A DNA stretch of 64,000 nucleotides from an uncultured Clostridium sp. Lineage in GTDB: Bacteria > Bacillota > Clostridia > TANB77 > CAG-508. Below, piece after piece: positions 1 through 8,871 of this stretch; within the stretch, counting starts at the first letter, position 1, and each line of letters starts with the position of its first letter. The position numbers and the translations under genes were made by a program. Location: assembly GCA_900553755.1 (NCBI GenBank), contig USEX01000003.1:10438-74437 (forward strand). The letters are read 5' to 3'. A model generated the notes under the pieces. It worked only from the letters and a program-made list of their open reading frames with translations, did not search any database and was not told the DNA's origin.

Positions 1-841
1 ATAACTCAGCTGGTATATATTGCTTTATTTCTTGATATTCCTTATCATCTATTTTTATGTTTTTCTTTATATATGGTTCAACTGTTGCAAAAAAATTCGG
101 TAATTCTTTTTGTGGTAAAACTATTTCATTTATAAAGTTTTTTCTATATATTTCAAGCATCTCTAATACTGTTTTATCATATTGCTTGCTGCATCTGTAT
201 ATTTTTTTATCCAATAATACATATGTGTATTTTCTTCCTTCAAAAATTTTATAATTTGATTCTTTTATATTTGTAGTTATAGCAAATTCTTTTTCACCTT
301 TTTTATTCAAAAAGAATTCAATATTAGGCTCTTTTTCCACAAATTCTACAGATATTGAAGATTTTTCATCTTCCATTATAGCTGTTTTGTTTTTTAGTAC
401 CTCAAATAACTCATCTATTCCCGTATTAGATATTAATATACAATCTTCTCCTAATCTTTTGGTATAATATTCATAATCATTTGAAGCTTCATTTGAGTAT
501 TTTATTATTTCTGCATATTTTAATATATAATCTAACAAAGCTCTATATTCTGGTGCAAACGCTTCCTTTGTATGTATAAACTCTAATTTGCTACCATATT
601 TGTAATTTTCCCTTTTTAAGAATCTATCATAAAATTCTGGGAGGCTTTTTACTTTATATAACTGCGTTTCGCCTATTTTTATTTGTATTTTTAATGTGTT
701 ATTAAATTTGTTATACACTATTTTCGGCTCTATTTTTAAATTTCCTGCGCTTTTTAATTTTTCTTGTTTATCTTCATCATTTGTAATATTTTTAAATGTT
801 TTTATCAATTGATTAAAGGCTCTATATATGGAACTAGGCAT
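1..841 (-). CDS. SNF2-family helicase, N-terminal part (runs off the left edge)
   Basis: About 280 codons are open from an ATG at 841 to the window edge, preceded by AAAGGAGA. The translation resembles the 'bacterial SNF2 helicase-associated' region found upstream of the helicase core in large Clostridia SNF2 proteins: repeated KIG..YKV, a KYGSKLEF.H segment and alternating beta-rich stretches. The helicase motifs would lie beyond position 1, so the ATPase part is not seen. Most relatives begin with a Cys/His SWIM zinc finger; this reading starts after it with MPSSIYRAF. A terminator just upstream isolates the gene from its neighbour. The family call rests on resemblance only. Confidence 0.6.
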   Translation of the reverse strand, partial: MPSSIYRAFNQLIKTFKNITNDEDKQEKLKSAGNLKIEPKIVYNKFNNTLKIQIKIGETQLYKVKSLPEFYDRFLKRENYKYGSKLEFIHTKEAFAPEYRALLDYILKYAEIIKYSNEASNDYEYYTKRLGEDCILISNTGIDELFEVLKNKTAIMEDEKSSISVEFVEKEPNIEFFLNKKGEKEFAITTNIKESNYKIFEGRKYTYVLLDKKIYRCSKQYDKTVLEMLEIYRKNFINEIVLPQKELPNFFATVEPYIKKNIKIDDKEYQEIKQYIPAEL

Positions 842-933
842 CAAAAACTCTCCTTTTAATCGCAAATTTTAATATGCTTTACTAATGTTCTATTATACAA
901 TATCTGTTATGGTTTTGCAACCACTATTCATCT

Positions 934-968
934 AAAAAAAGACCTAGCTTTTGCAAGCTAAGCCTTTT
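934..968 (-). terminator. Intrinsic terminator after the small membrane protein gene
   Basis: TAGCTT (945-950) pairs with AAGCTA (955-960) around a TTGC loop, and a T-run follows in the minus direction. An A/T-run also lies on the other side, so it may work both ways. It separates the Cys-rich membrane protein gene from the SNF2 gene. Confidence 0.7.
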
Positions 969-980
969 TATTCCGTAATT

Positions 981-1226
981 CTAACAGTAGTTTCTTTCTT
1001 TTTTGCATATTTTATAAATTATTGTTATTACTAATATTATTCCAAGCACTATTGCTAGAACTATTACTGCTGCTAATGCTGCCAATATAGTTTCGCTTAT
1101 AGCTGCTCCTATTATAGCTCCTATTACTCCGAAGAATAAAACTGCTAATATCGCTATTATTAATGCAAAACAATTTCTTTTCTTGCAACATTTTTTCTCA
1201 AAGTAGCAATTTTCTTGTGGCTCCAT
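981..1226 (-). CDS. Small Cys-rich two-helix membrane protein
   Basis: This is an 81-residue protein of unknown family. The N-terminus is Cys/Lys-rich (CYFEKKCCKKRNC), followed by two hydrophobic segments at roughly residues 20-45 and 48-72, and a short basic tail ending CKKERNYC. The ATG at 1226 sits 6 nt after AGGAGGTG; a GTG at 1235 lies inside that ribosome binding site and is an unlikely start. The gene follows the metal-ATPase gene in the same direction by 74 nt. The clustered cysteines could bind metal or form disulfides, and a role beside the exporter is inferred only from position. It may have its own promoter. Confidence 0.7.
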   Translation of the reverse strand: MEPQENCYFEKKCCKKRNCFALIIAILAVLFFGVIGAIIGAAISETILAALAAVIVLAIVLGIILVITIIYKICKKERNYC

Positions 1227-1241
1227 AGAAGTCACCTCCTA

Positions 1242-1270
1242 TATAACATCTCTTGTGATGTTATATTATA
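1242..1270 (-). promoter_or_regulatory. Inverted repeat and possible promoter before the Cys-rich peptide gene
   Basis: ATATAACATC and GATGTTATAT form a 10-bp inverted repeat with a 6-nt loop at 1242-1267. A TATAAT (minus strand, 1265-1270) abuts it, with only a weak -35. No T-run follows, so it does not look like a terminator for the ATPase gene. It could be an operator over the start site or a 5' hairpin in the message. Confidence 0.4.
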
Positions 1271-1300
1271 TACTATGTTTTTTAGACATTTTTTGACACA

Positions 1301-3397
1301 TTATTTTGATAATATTCTAATTGCATTTAATACTGTAATAAGTGTTGCTCCTACATCTGCAAAAACCGCTTCCCACATATTTGCAATTCCAAATATGCTT
1401 AATACCAACACTAATATTTTTATTCCTATTGAGAAAGTTAAATTTTGTTTTATTATTCTACTTGTCTTTTTAGAAATATTAATAGCCTCATTTATTTTTT
1501 CTATTGCATCAGTCATTATTACAACATCAGAAGCTTCAATGGCCACTTGAGACCCAACTCCGCCCATTGATATTCCAATATCAGATAATGCTAGTACTGG
1601 TGAATCGTTTATTCCGTCTCCTACAAATGCTACCTTTGCATTCGGTTCTTTATATTTGGCAATTTCTTTTTCTAATTTTGTATATTTATCGTTTGGCAAC
1701 ATTTCTGCTTTATATTCTTTTATTCCTAATTCTTCTGCTATTTTCGAAGCTACTTCTTTGTTGTCACCTGTAAACATTTTTGTTACTATACCTTTTTCAT
1801 TTAATTTTGCTATTGCTTCTTTAGTTCCTTCTTTTATTTCATCTTTTAAATAAATACTACCTGCTAATTCTTCATCTATTTTTACATATATTTTTGTGCT
1901 ATCCACTTTTTCAGTTTCTTTACCAACTAAACTGCTATTGCCAACCAAAATTGTTTTTCCATCTATTACATATTTGATACCTTTTCCTGCAATTTCCTCA
2001 TAATTACTTACTCTAGATTTATCTGCATTTATATTAAAATGACCAACTATTGATTTTGCAATAGGATGGTTTGAAAAGCTTTCTCCTAAAACTGCAAATT
2101 CTAACACTTCATCTTTTGTAAAATTATTTGTAGATAGTTCTACTTTATCTATTACGAATTCGCCTTTTGTTAAAGTTCCAGTTTTATCAAAAACAATTTC
2201 TTTTATATCTTTTATTCCATCTAAATAGTCACTACCTTTTATTAATATTCCTTCTTTAGATGATTTTCCTATTCCAGAAAAATAGCATAGTGGTACAGAT
2301 ATTGCAATAGCGCATGGGCATGATATTACTAGGAATATTAAAGCTCTATATATACTTCCATTTTCTGTTCCATATGGCACATTAGATATTAATGGTAAAA
2401 AGATTGCAACCAATGCTGCTATTCCTAAAACTATTGGTGTATATATTTTAGCTGCTTTATTTACAAAAGTTTCTGTTTTGGCTTTTTTATCTGTTGCATT
2501 TTCTACTAATTCTAGTATTTTGCTTACAGTACTATTTTCGTATTTTTCTGTAACTTTTATTTCTAGTAGTCCTTCTAGAACAACGCTTCCAGAAAGCACT
2601 TCAGATTCTTCGCTTACATCTTGAGGTTTAGATTCTCCTGTTAATGATGCAGTATTTAAGCTAGCATTTCCTTTTACTACAATTCCATCTAGTGGTATTT
2701 TTTCGCCTTGTTTTACAACAACAATATCACCAATTTCAACATCTGCTGGGCTAACCACTTTTATATCATTATCTGTTTTTAAGTTTGCATATTCTGGCTT
2801 TATATCCATTAAATCAGAAATTGATTTTCTTGTTTTATTTATAGCTTTTTCTTCTAGAATTTTGCCTATTTCATATAAAACAATTACCATAAGGCCTTCT
2901 GAATGCTTACCTACTAGATATGCACCTATACAAGATATTGTAATTAATAAATTTTCATTTATTGTTTTACTCTTGAATAAGAATTTTATTGCATTTTTTG
3001 TTGTTCTATATAGCAATATTGCATATCCTAAAATTATTAAGATTATTGATAATACTTTTGGCATTGGAAGATATAATCCTACAACCGCAACTATAGTTCC
3101 TATCACCAATCTTAATATGTGTAATAAAAATTTAGATTTATTTTCATTTTGTTTTTTCTCATTTTTTAAATCTTTTATTTTGTCTTCTGCACTAATTAAT
3201 TCTACATCTGGTTCTAATGATTTTACAAGTTTTTCTACTTTTTCTCTTGATACCGTATCTGTTTCATAGCTTAGTTTCTGTTTTGCAAAATTAACAGATG
3301 CATTTTCTATTCCTTTTACTTTACCTAGTTCTACTTGAATTTTATTTGCACAGTTTGCACAATCTAATCCAACTATATCGTATTCGTATTTTTTCAT
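1301..3397 (-). CDS. cadA: P1B-type heavy-metal (Zn/Cd/Pb-type) exporting ATPase
   Basis: This 698-residue pump fits the family length. It begins with one heavy-metal-associated domain (GLDCANCANKI, residues 10-20) and carries the metal-channel CPC in VISCPCA near residue 360. The phosphorylated Asp is in DKTGTLT near 403, the NHP motif follows, and GDGIND sits near 592. The stretch EIGKILEEKA..KTRKSISDLM and the CPC context match Zn/Cd/Pb exporters (CadA/ZntA) better than Cu pumps. The protein uses ATP to export soft divalent metals across the membrane. It lies 14 nt downstream of an ArsR-family repressor, in what looks like one operon controlled by the operator at 3785-3804. The exact metal is inferred. 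Confidence 0.9.
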   Translation of the reverse strand: MKKYEYDIVGLDCANCANKIQVELGKVKGIENASVNFAKQKLSYETDTVSREKVEKLVKSLEPDVELISAEDKIKDLKNEKKQNENKSKFLLHILRLVIGTIVAVVGLYLPMPKVLSIILIILGYAILLYRTTKNAIKFLFKSKTINENLLITISCIGAYLVGKHSEGLMVIVLYEIGKILEEKAINKTRKSISDLMDIKPEYANLKTDNDIKVVSPADVEIGDIVVVKQGEKIPLDGIVVKGNASLNTASLTGESKPQDVSEESEVLSGSVVLEGLLEIKVTEKYENSTVSKILELVENATDKKAKTETFVNKAAKIYTPIVLGIAALVAIFLPLISNVPYGTENGSIYRALIFLVISCPCAIAISVPLCYFSGIGKSSKEGILIKGSDYLDGIKDIKEIVFDKTGTLTKGEFVIDKVELSTNNFTKDEVLEFAVLGESFSNHPIAKSIVGHFNINADKSRVSNYEEIAGKGIKYVIDGKTILVGNSSLVGKETEKVDSTKIYVKIDEELAGSIYLKDEIKEGTKEAIAKLNEKGIVTKMFTGDNKEVASKIAEELGIKEYKAEMLPNDKYTKLEKEIAKYKEPNAKVAFVGDGINDSPVLALSDIGISMGGVGSQVAIEASDVVIMTDAIEKINEAINISKKTSRIIKQNLTFSIGIKILVLVLSIFGIANMWEAVFADVGATLITVLNAIRILSK

Positions 3398-3411
3398 TCT
3401 ACTCTCCTTCT

Positions 3412-3771
3412 TTAATTTTCTTCTATATGCTCTTTGCCAATTTCAAAAATTTCTTTTACATGTTCATCATCTAAGCTATAATACACAGCTTTACCATCTT
3501 TCCTTATTTTAACTAATTTTGCTTGCTTTAAAACTCTTAATTGGTGTGATATGGCAGATGGTGTTGAACTTGTAATTGCAGCTATTTCTGATACATTTAA
3601 TTCATCTTGCAACAATGCCGCTATAATTTTCATTCTTGTAGAATCACCAAAAACTTTAAAGCTTTCTGCTACATCGAATATTAATTCATCATCTGGCATA
3701 ATATTTTTTATTTTATTTACTTTTTCTAAGTTAATACTTAGCTGTTCAACATTCTCTTCAATATTTTCCAT
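3412..3771 (-). CDS. ArsR/SmtB-family metal-sensing repressor
   Basis: This is a 119-residue winged-helix regulator. The core is FGDSTRMKIIAALL...LNVSEIAAITSSTPSAISHQLRVLKQAKLV.I.KDGKAVYYSL, the classic ArsR DNA-binding fold. The terminal DDEHVKEIFEIGKEH helix has Asp/His positions like the alpha-5 zinc site of SmtB/CzrA. No N-terminal Cys pair typical of CadC is present, so zinc sensing is more likely than Cd/Pb. The ATG at 3771 has GGAG 8 nt upstream; the upstream ATG at 3786 has no ribosome binding site and lies in the operator. It probably represses itself and the downstream pump until metal binds. Confidence 0.88.
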   Translation of the reverse strand: MENIEENVEQLSINLEKVNKIKNIMPDDELIFDVAESFKVFGDSTRMKIIAALLQDELNVSEIAAITSSTPSAISHQLRVLKQAKLVKIRKDGKAVYYSLDDEHVKEIFEIGKEHIEEN

Positions 3772-3784
3772 TTTCGCTCCTTTC

Positions 3785-3838
3785 ATTTGAATATTTGTTC
3801 ATATGTTTATTATATGTTTTATGATACAATTTTGTCAA
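3785..3838 (-). promoter_or_regulatory. Sigma-A promoter and SmtB/ArsR-type operator of the metal operon
   Basis: On the minus strand TTGACA (3833-3838), an 18-nt spacer and TATAAT (3809-3814) form a strong promoter. ATATGAACA and TATTCAAAT, separated by 2 nt (3785-3804), make an imperfect palindrome of the 9-2-9 form used by SmtB/CzrA/CadC repressors. It covers the expected transcription start. Confidence 0.75.
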
Positions 3839-3895
3839 TAGATTTTTATATCTTTTTTAACAAAAAAAACTTATGTCTGCTAATATTTAAAACTA

Positions 3896-3924
3896 TTGTA
3901 ATATCTCTCTTTCTGTGGTAAAAT
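3896..3924 (+). promoter_or_regulatory. tyrS promoter
   Basis: TTGTAA (3896-3901), a 17-nt spacer and TAAAAT (3919-3924) lie 33 nt before the tyrS start. The short leader has no room for a T-box. Confidence 0.6.
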
Positions 3925-3956
3925 GTAAATTATATTTGATAATTGGAGGAGATTAA

Positions 3957-5177
3957 ATGGAAAAAGTTAATGTTTTTGACGTTTTAGAAGAACGTGGATA
4001 TATAGAGCAAATGACTCATCCTGATGAAATAAAAAAATTATTTGGAGAAAAATCTGTTTCTTTTTATATTGGAATAGACCCTACTGCAGATAGTTTGCAC
4101 GTAGGTCACTTTGTTTCATTAATGGTTGCTGGTCATATGCAAAGATGTGGTCATAAACCCATTATATTAGTTGGTGGAGGAACTGCTGTTATTGGCGACC
4201 CATCTGGAAAAACAGATATGCGTAAGATGCTTTCAAGAGAAACTATAGACAATAATGTTAAATGTATAAAAAAGCAAATTGAAAAATTTGTTAGCTTTGA
4301 AGGAGAAAATGCAGCAATTATAGTTAATAATGCAGATTGGCTACTTGATTTAAAATATGTTGATTTCATGCGTGAAATTGGTTCTCTATTTTCAGTAAAT
4401 AAAATGCTTTCTGCTGAATGCTATAAAACAAGAATGGAAAATGGTTTAACATTCTTTGAGCTTGGTTATATGCTTATGCAATCTTACGACTTTTTACATT
4501 TATATAATGAATATGGATGTAAACTAGAGATGGGCGGAAACGACCAATGGTCTAATATAATCGGTGGAGTTGAGCTAATTAGAAAAATTGGAAAAGATGA
4601 TTCTTATGGTTTAACATTTAAGCTTCTTACAACCAAAGAAGGCAAGAAAATGGGAAAAACAGAAAAAGGAGCATTATGGTTAGACCCAGAAAAAACTTCT
4701 CCATATGAATTTTACCAATATTGGAGAAATATAGAAGACGAAAGTGTAAAAAAGGTTCTTTGTCTTCTTACATATTTGCCAATGGAAAGAATTAATGAAT
4801 TAACTTCTGTAAATGATGAAAGAATAAATGAAGCTAAAAAAGTAGCTGCTTATGAAATAACTAAGCTTGTTCATGGAGAAGAAGAAGCAACGAAAGCCGA
4901 AGCTGCAAGTAATGCTTTATTTGAAGGAAAAGGTAACTTGGAACATATACCAACAGTAAAATTACAGAATTCAAATTGCAGCATATTAGATGCAATTATA
5001 GAATCTGGTATAGCTCCTTCAAAATCTCAAGCAAGAACTTTAATTAACCAGAATGGAATTTCTTTAAATGATAATGTAATTTCTGATGTTAATTACACTC
5101 TTTCGGATTATGATTTTAAAGAAGGATATGCAATATTAAAGAAAGGCAAAAAAATATTCTATAAATTAGAGAAATAA
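3957..5177 (+). CDS. tyrS: Tyrosyl-tRNA synthetase
   Basis: This 406-residue class I synthetase charges tRNA-Tyr with tyrosine in the cytoplasm. The HIGH-type signature is PTADSLHVGH (residues 42-51), the tyrosine pocket includes GGNDQWSN, and the KMSKS-type loop reads KMGKT near 230. The C-terminus (about 340-406) is an S4-like RNA-binding domain (APSKSQARTLINQNGI). Length is typical. The start has GGAGGAG upstream. It is transcribed alone between a promoter and a bidirectional terminator. Many Firmicutes control tyrS with a T-box; none is visible here. Confidence 0.97.
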   Translation: MEKVNVFDVLEERGYIEQMTHPDEIKKLFGEKSVSFYIGIDPTADSLHVGHFVSLMVAGHMQRCGHKPIILVGGGTAVIGDPSGKTDMRKMLSRETIDNNVKCIKKQIEKFVSFEGENAAIIVNNADWLLDLKYVDFMREIGSLFSVNKMLSAECYKTRMENGLTFFELGYMLMQSYDFLHLYNEYGCKLEMGGNDQWSNIIGGVELIRKIGKDDSYGLTFKLLTTKEGKKMGKTEKGALWLDPEKTSPYEFYQYWRNIEDESVKKVLCLLTYLPMERINELTSVNDERINEAKKVAAYEITKLVHGEEEATKAEAASNALFEGKGNLEHIPTVKLQNSNCSILDAIIESGIAPSKSQARTLINQNGISLNDNVISDVNYTLSDYDFKEGYAILKKGKKIFYKLEK

Positions 5178-5189
5178 TTCAATAGAAAA

Positions 5190-5228
5190 ACACAAGTTGC
5201 TTAATTTAACAACTTGTGCTTTTTTTAT
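5190..5228 (+). terminator. Bidirectional terminator between tyrS and mnmA
   Basis: ACAAGTTG and CAACTTGT form a 9-bp stem (5191-5199 with 5210-5218) followed by seven Ts. An A-run on the left gives a T-run in the other direction, so it can end both converging genes. Confidence 0.9.
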
Positions 5229-6295
5229 AAAATAATTCCTCCACCGATCACTATATCCTCATCATAAAAAACTGCTGATTGACCTGATGTAATTCGTGGT
5301 TGAGGTTCATCGAATATAACTTTTATTTCATTATCTGAAGCCATCTCTATAGTAGCAGGAGCCTCTTTATGTGAATATCTTGTTTTCACCAAAACATGCA
5401 TCTTACCTTCTAATTTGTCTATTGCCAACAAATTTATATCTTTAACATACATTTCTTTTCTATATAATTCTTTCTCTTCTCCCACTATCAACTCATTTTT
5501 ATTTATATTAAATCCAATTACAAACAATGGTACTGGATTTGAGATTCCCAATCCTTTACGCTGACCTATTGTATATTTATAAAGCCCTGTATGTTTACCT
5601 AATATTTTGCCCTCTTTATTTACTATATTTCCTTCTTTTTCTTTTATATCTGAATTTTCTTGTAAAAATTTCTTATAATCACCATCTGGAACAAAGCATA
5701 TATCTTCACTATCTGGTTTATTTGCTACCAACAAGTTGTTCTCTCTGGCAATTTGCCTTATATCCTCTTTCGATTCATAATTGCCTAATGGAAATATTAC
5801 CTTGTCCAATAGCTCTTTAGGAATAGTATATAAAACATAACTCTGGTCTTTCTGTAAATTTTTTGCTTTTTTTAATACATTTCTTTTATATTTTTCACTA
5901 TATTCTATTTTTGCATAATGACCTGTTGCAATATATTCAATTTCTAATTCTTTAGCTTTATTATACATTTCACCAAATTTTAGATATTTATTGCATTGTA
6001 TACATGGATTTGGAGTTCTGCAATTTTTATATTCACAAATAAAATTATTTATTACTTTATCTTTAAACTCATCTTTGAAATTTAAAGTATAGTGTGGAAT
6101 TCCAATTTTATCGCAAACTCTTTTTGCATCTGAGGCTGCATCTAAGCTGCAGCAAGCGGTTTGAACTGAGTCTGCACCTTCCCATAATTTCATAGTAATT
6201 CCCACTACATCATATCCCATATTTTCTAGTAATAGTGCTGATACAGAGCTATCTACTCCTCCACTCATTCCTAATAAAACCTTCTTATTTTTCAT
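5225..6295 (-). CDS. mnmA: tRNA-specific 2-thiouridylase MnmA
   Basis: This 356-residue PP-loop enzyme puts sulfur on U34 of tRNA-Lys, -Glu and -Gln using sulfur relayed from IscS-type desulfurases. The ATP-binding loop is GMSGGVDSS (9-17). The two catalytic cysteines are seen in TPNPCIQCN (about 100) and DICFVPDG (about 199). The C-terminal beta-barrel follows the YTIGQRKGLG segment. The gene overlaps the end of the upstream acyltransferase gene by 11 nt, with its ribosome binding site inside that gene, so it is probably made from the same message. Confidence 0.96.
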   Translation of the reverse strand: MKNKKVLLGMSGGVDSSVSALLLENMGYDVVGITMKLWEGADSVQTACCSLDAASDAKRVCDKIGIPHYTLNFKDEFKDKVINNFICEYKNCRTPNPCIQCNKYLKFGEMYNKAKELEIEYIATGHYAKIEYSEKYKRNVLKKAKNLQKDQSYVLYTIPKELLDKVIFPLGNYESKEDIRQIARENNLLVANKPDSEDICFVPDGDYKKFLQENSDIKEKEGNIVNKEGKILGKHTGLYKYTIGQRKGLGISNPVPLFVIGFNINKNELIVGEEKELYRKEMYVKDINLLAIDKLEGKMHVLVKTRYSHKEAPATIEMASDNEIKVIFDEPQPRITSGQSAVFYDEDIVIGGGIIL

Positions 6296-7076
6296 TAGAA
6301 AAATCCTCTTTCTTTAAATATTTTATTACTTCAATGTTACTATTTTTACTTCTGTTTACCATGCAATTATATATTTCATTTCTTAACTTTTGTTGTTGTT
6401 CTTTTATCGTTAACTCCTTATCCGTAAAAAATGGGCCATCAACATAAGATACAATTTTTACTTTATTTTTTTTTCTTCCATAGCTTTGATATGTATTAGT
6501 AATACAAAATGCTGGTACCTCCATCTTTACAGGGTATTTAAAAGATACCGATTTAAAAGGCCTTATTTTAGTATAATAAGGCCAGATGTGTGCTTCTGGA
6601 TATATTGTAATAGATGAATGTGATTCTATTTTTTTATTTATCACATTTAAAAAATTTTCAGCTGCTACTTTATTCCCTGGTACTGGAATTGCACCTAGCA
6701 TTTCTATTAACGTCTCCGCACCTTTTATAGATACGTTTTCCGGGTTTACTATAAAAAAATTCCTTTTGGGATAATTTGCCAAGCTTGGTATAAACGTATC
6801 TGCAAATGGTTGAGTATGGTTTGCATATATGAAATAGCCTGTATTTCTACACTTCTTAAATTTCTTTTTGCCAACAAATTTAATTCTAAATTTTATTTTT
6901 ACATGTAAATATTTTATTGGCATACTGATAAAATTTTGCAAAACATAAGATGCTAAATTCCATAAAATATTATGTTCATATTTATATTTTTCATCTATTA
7001 CTCTAGGAATTATTTTTGCAGTCGAAAATTCATCATTCAACTCATCTTCATAGTATATTATCTTCTTTTCTTTCAT
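6285..7076 (-). CDS. PlsC-like acyltransferase with an altered acceptor motif
   Basis: This 263-residue protein is related to glycerolipid acyltransferases. The usual N-H-x4-D motif is stretched: YANHTQPFADTF has five residues between His and Asp. The EGTR-type motif is replaced by YPEAHIWPYY, near residue 160. A hydrophobic segment around residues 40-60 suggests membrane association. It overlaps the upstream acyltransferase by 4 nt (ATGA), so the two are coupled and could act in sequence or as a pair. It may transfer an acyl chain to a glycolipid made by the adjacent glycosyltransferases. The substrate is not known, and the altered spacing leaves activity open. Confidence 0.75.
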   Translation of the reverse strand: MKEKKIIYYEDELNDEFSTAKIIPRVIDEKYKYEHNILWNLASYVLQNFISMPIKYLHVKIKFRIKFVGKKKFKKCRNTGYFIYANHTQPFADTFIPSLANYPKRNFFIVNPENVSIKGAETLIEMLGAIPVPGNKVAAENFLNVINKKIESHSSITIYPEAHIWPYYTKIRPFKSVSFKYPVKMEVPAFCITNTYQSYGRKKNKVKIVSYVDGPFFTDKELTIKEQQQKLRNEIYNCMVNRSKNSNIEVIKYLKKEDFSNEK

Positions 7077-7936
7077 TTAATTTCCTGTTCACAAGTATAT
7101 TTTAATGGGATTTTATAAAAATCTTCATAAACTTTTTTCCATACTTGGTAATTCTTTTCTTTCATTATTTCTGTATTTTCTTTTTCTGATAATTTCTCAT
7201 CTGGATATACTGGTTCTTTAATATTTACTATATATTCTTGTACTGGGAATCCATCCTCACCAATTATGTCGCTATCTTGCATTGTTATAAATATTGGTAT
7301 TACAGGTACATTGTTTCTTGTAGCCATTTTATATGCTCCATCTTTAAGTGGCTTTGGTTTCTTATAATTCCACCATAAACTTTGTTCTGGATAAATTAAT
7401 ATAAAATCTCCTCTTTGCAAAATCGTATCCACTGCTTTTATAAAGTTTACCATTGTTCTTTTATTTGAGCTTAAAGGTAATGTATCGCAATTTCTAAACA
7501 AGAAACCATAAAATCCTGGGAAATTTGTATAATTTCCCTCTCTTATTACTTTGTATAATCTTTTATCTTTATTTTTTTCAGCCATTCTAAAAACTTTTTC
7601 TACTGTAAAAGAATCAAATGGATTAAAGTGATTGCATGTTAGCATTGCTCCTGTTTGAACTTTTTCTAAATTTTCTATTCCATTTACTTCTTTAATTATT
7701 AGTTTATTATCTCTTAAAATCTCATCTAGAAATTTTTCTCCAACCTTGTTTGCAACTCTTCTTTTTATTCTGCTTGTACTTTTTTCCTTTAAATAATCAA
7801 CATTATCTGGCGTTAGAACTATTGTTGGCGGATCTTTTTCAGGATCAACATCAAAACGTCCTTCTTTTTCTAGTTTTGCTATTTCATCTAAAATTGCTAA
7901 TCTATCTTGAGACTTTTCAACAATTTGCTCTTTCAT
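7073..7936 (-). CDS. PlsC-like acyltransferase
   Basis: This 287-residue protein belongs to the lysophospholipid acyltransferase superfamily. It has a proper H-x4-D motif in CNHFNPFDSF (about residue 105) and a second block IYPEQSLWWNYKKPKP in place of FPEGTR. The later VPVIPIFI block also fits the family. No transmembrane helix is clear. The PEQSLWW version differs from classical PlsC and suggests a separate subfamily, perhaps acting on a glycosylated acceptor. It follows the GT8 gene with a 1-nt overlap (TAATG) and is the third gene of the operon. Confidence 0.82.
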   Translation of the reverse strand: MKEQIVEKSQDRLAILDEIAKLEKEGRFDVDPEKDPPTIVLTPDNVDYLKEKSTSRIKRRVANKVGEKFLDEILRDNKLIIKEVNGIENLEKVQTGAMLTCNHFNPFDSFTVEKVFRMAEKNKDKRLYKVIREGNYTNFPGFYGFLFRNCDTLPLSSNKRTMVNFIKAVDTILQRGDFILIYPEQSLWWNYKKPKPLKDGAYKMATRNNVPVIPIFITMQDSDIIGEDGFPVQEYIVNIKEPVYPDEKLSEKENTEIMKEKNYQVWKKVYEDFYKIPLKYTCEQEIK

Positions 7937-8871
7937 TACATTCTCCTATATTTTCTATCATCACCAACACAATCACATTCTTTTTGTGCTAGTTCTCTCA
8001 ATTTTTTATCACTTTCCATATCTTTAAATTTTTCTTCTTCTGTATAATTTTCTTTTATGCTTTGTATGATATCAAAGAATTCCGTTTGCTGAGCATATTT
8101 CCAAAAATATTCTTTATATAATATATCTTCAAAGTGCCAAGGTTTAAAGGCTAGATTGTAGTGTATTAAATGTAAATCTTCTCTTTTTACCGTATCTCCA
8201 CCAATTGGCATTCTGTCCCATGTGTTTTCTATCAATTTTACTCTACCTTTGCACAATCTATTTAGATAATCTTGGTCTTGAGCCACAGAAAATTTTACTT
8301 TACTTAGTAAATACAAAAATTTATCTTGAAATTTGAATTTTCTTAGCTCATCTAGATTCATTAAAAGTATTCCAGCATTAAAATATCTTTTATGATCAGT
8401 TACTCCAACGACTAATTCTGCATATTCTTGGAAAACTTTTATTGTTTGTATTACGTCATCTGGTGCTGCAGCAACCAAATTATCTTCCATATCTATATTA
8501 TATAAATCTGCTATATCTGATAAAACAACAATATCACTATCTAAATATAAAACCTTATCATATTGTGGATATAAATCCGGAATAAATAATCTAAAATATG
8601 TAGTTGCTGAATAATAATCTCTTGTATACAACTTATCTTTTACTTTATTTATGTAATAATTTAAATCTACAAATTCTATATCTACATTTTCTTTTTGGTA
8701 TTTATTTATTTTTGCTTGGTTTTCTTCACTTATATTCGTATATAATATTTTTATTGAATAATAATTTTTATCTGATGCATTATCTATTAAAGATTGCAAC
8801 GCTACAGCTAAAAACGGTATGTAAACATCATCAACTGTAAAGAAAATTGGTATTACTTCTGCTTTTTTCAT
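7936..8871 (-). CDS. Glycosyltransferase family 8
   Basis: This 311-residue GT8 enzyme is LgtC/GspA-like and transfers a hexose from UDP-sugar with retention. Seen are the N-terminal IPIFFTVDDVYIPFLAVALQS, the metal-binding DxD in LYLDSDIVV (about 110), NAGILLMNL, DQDYLN and the late HYNLAFKPWH. It lacks membrane helices, so it is a cytoplasmic or peripheral enzyme. It overlaps the upstream GT8 gene by 41 nt, which argues for tight coupling. With its neighbour and the two acyltransferases it probably builds a glycolipid or a decorated surface polymer. Confidence 0.9.
   Translation of the reverse strand: MKKAEVIPIFFTVDDVYIPFLAVALQSLIDNASDKNYYSIKILYTNISEENQAKINKYQKENVDIEFVDLNYYINKVKDKLYTRDYYSATTYFRLFIPDLYPQYDKVLYLDSDIVVLSDIADLYNIDMEDNLVAAAPDDVIQTIKVFQEYAELVVGVTDHKRYFNAGILLMNLDELRKFKFQDKFLYLLSKVKFSVAQDQDYLNRLCKGRVKLIENTWDRMPIGGDTVKREDLHLIHYNLAFKPWHFEDILYKEYFWKYAQQTEFFDIIQSIKENYTEEEKFKDMESDKKLRELAQKECDCVGDDRKYRRM

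Noticed and set aside
1242..1267. Terminator for the metal-ATPase gene
   Set aside because: The hairpin has no following T-run and lies directly before the next gene's ribosome binding site.
3840..3956. T-box riboswitch before tyrS
   Set aside because: The leader is only about 30 nt and lacks the conserved T-box sequence and terminator.
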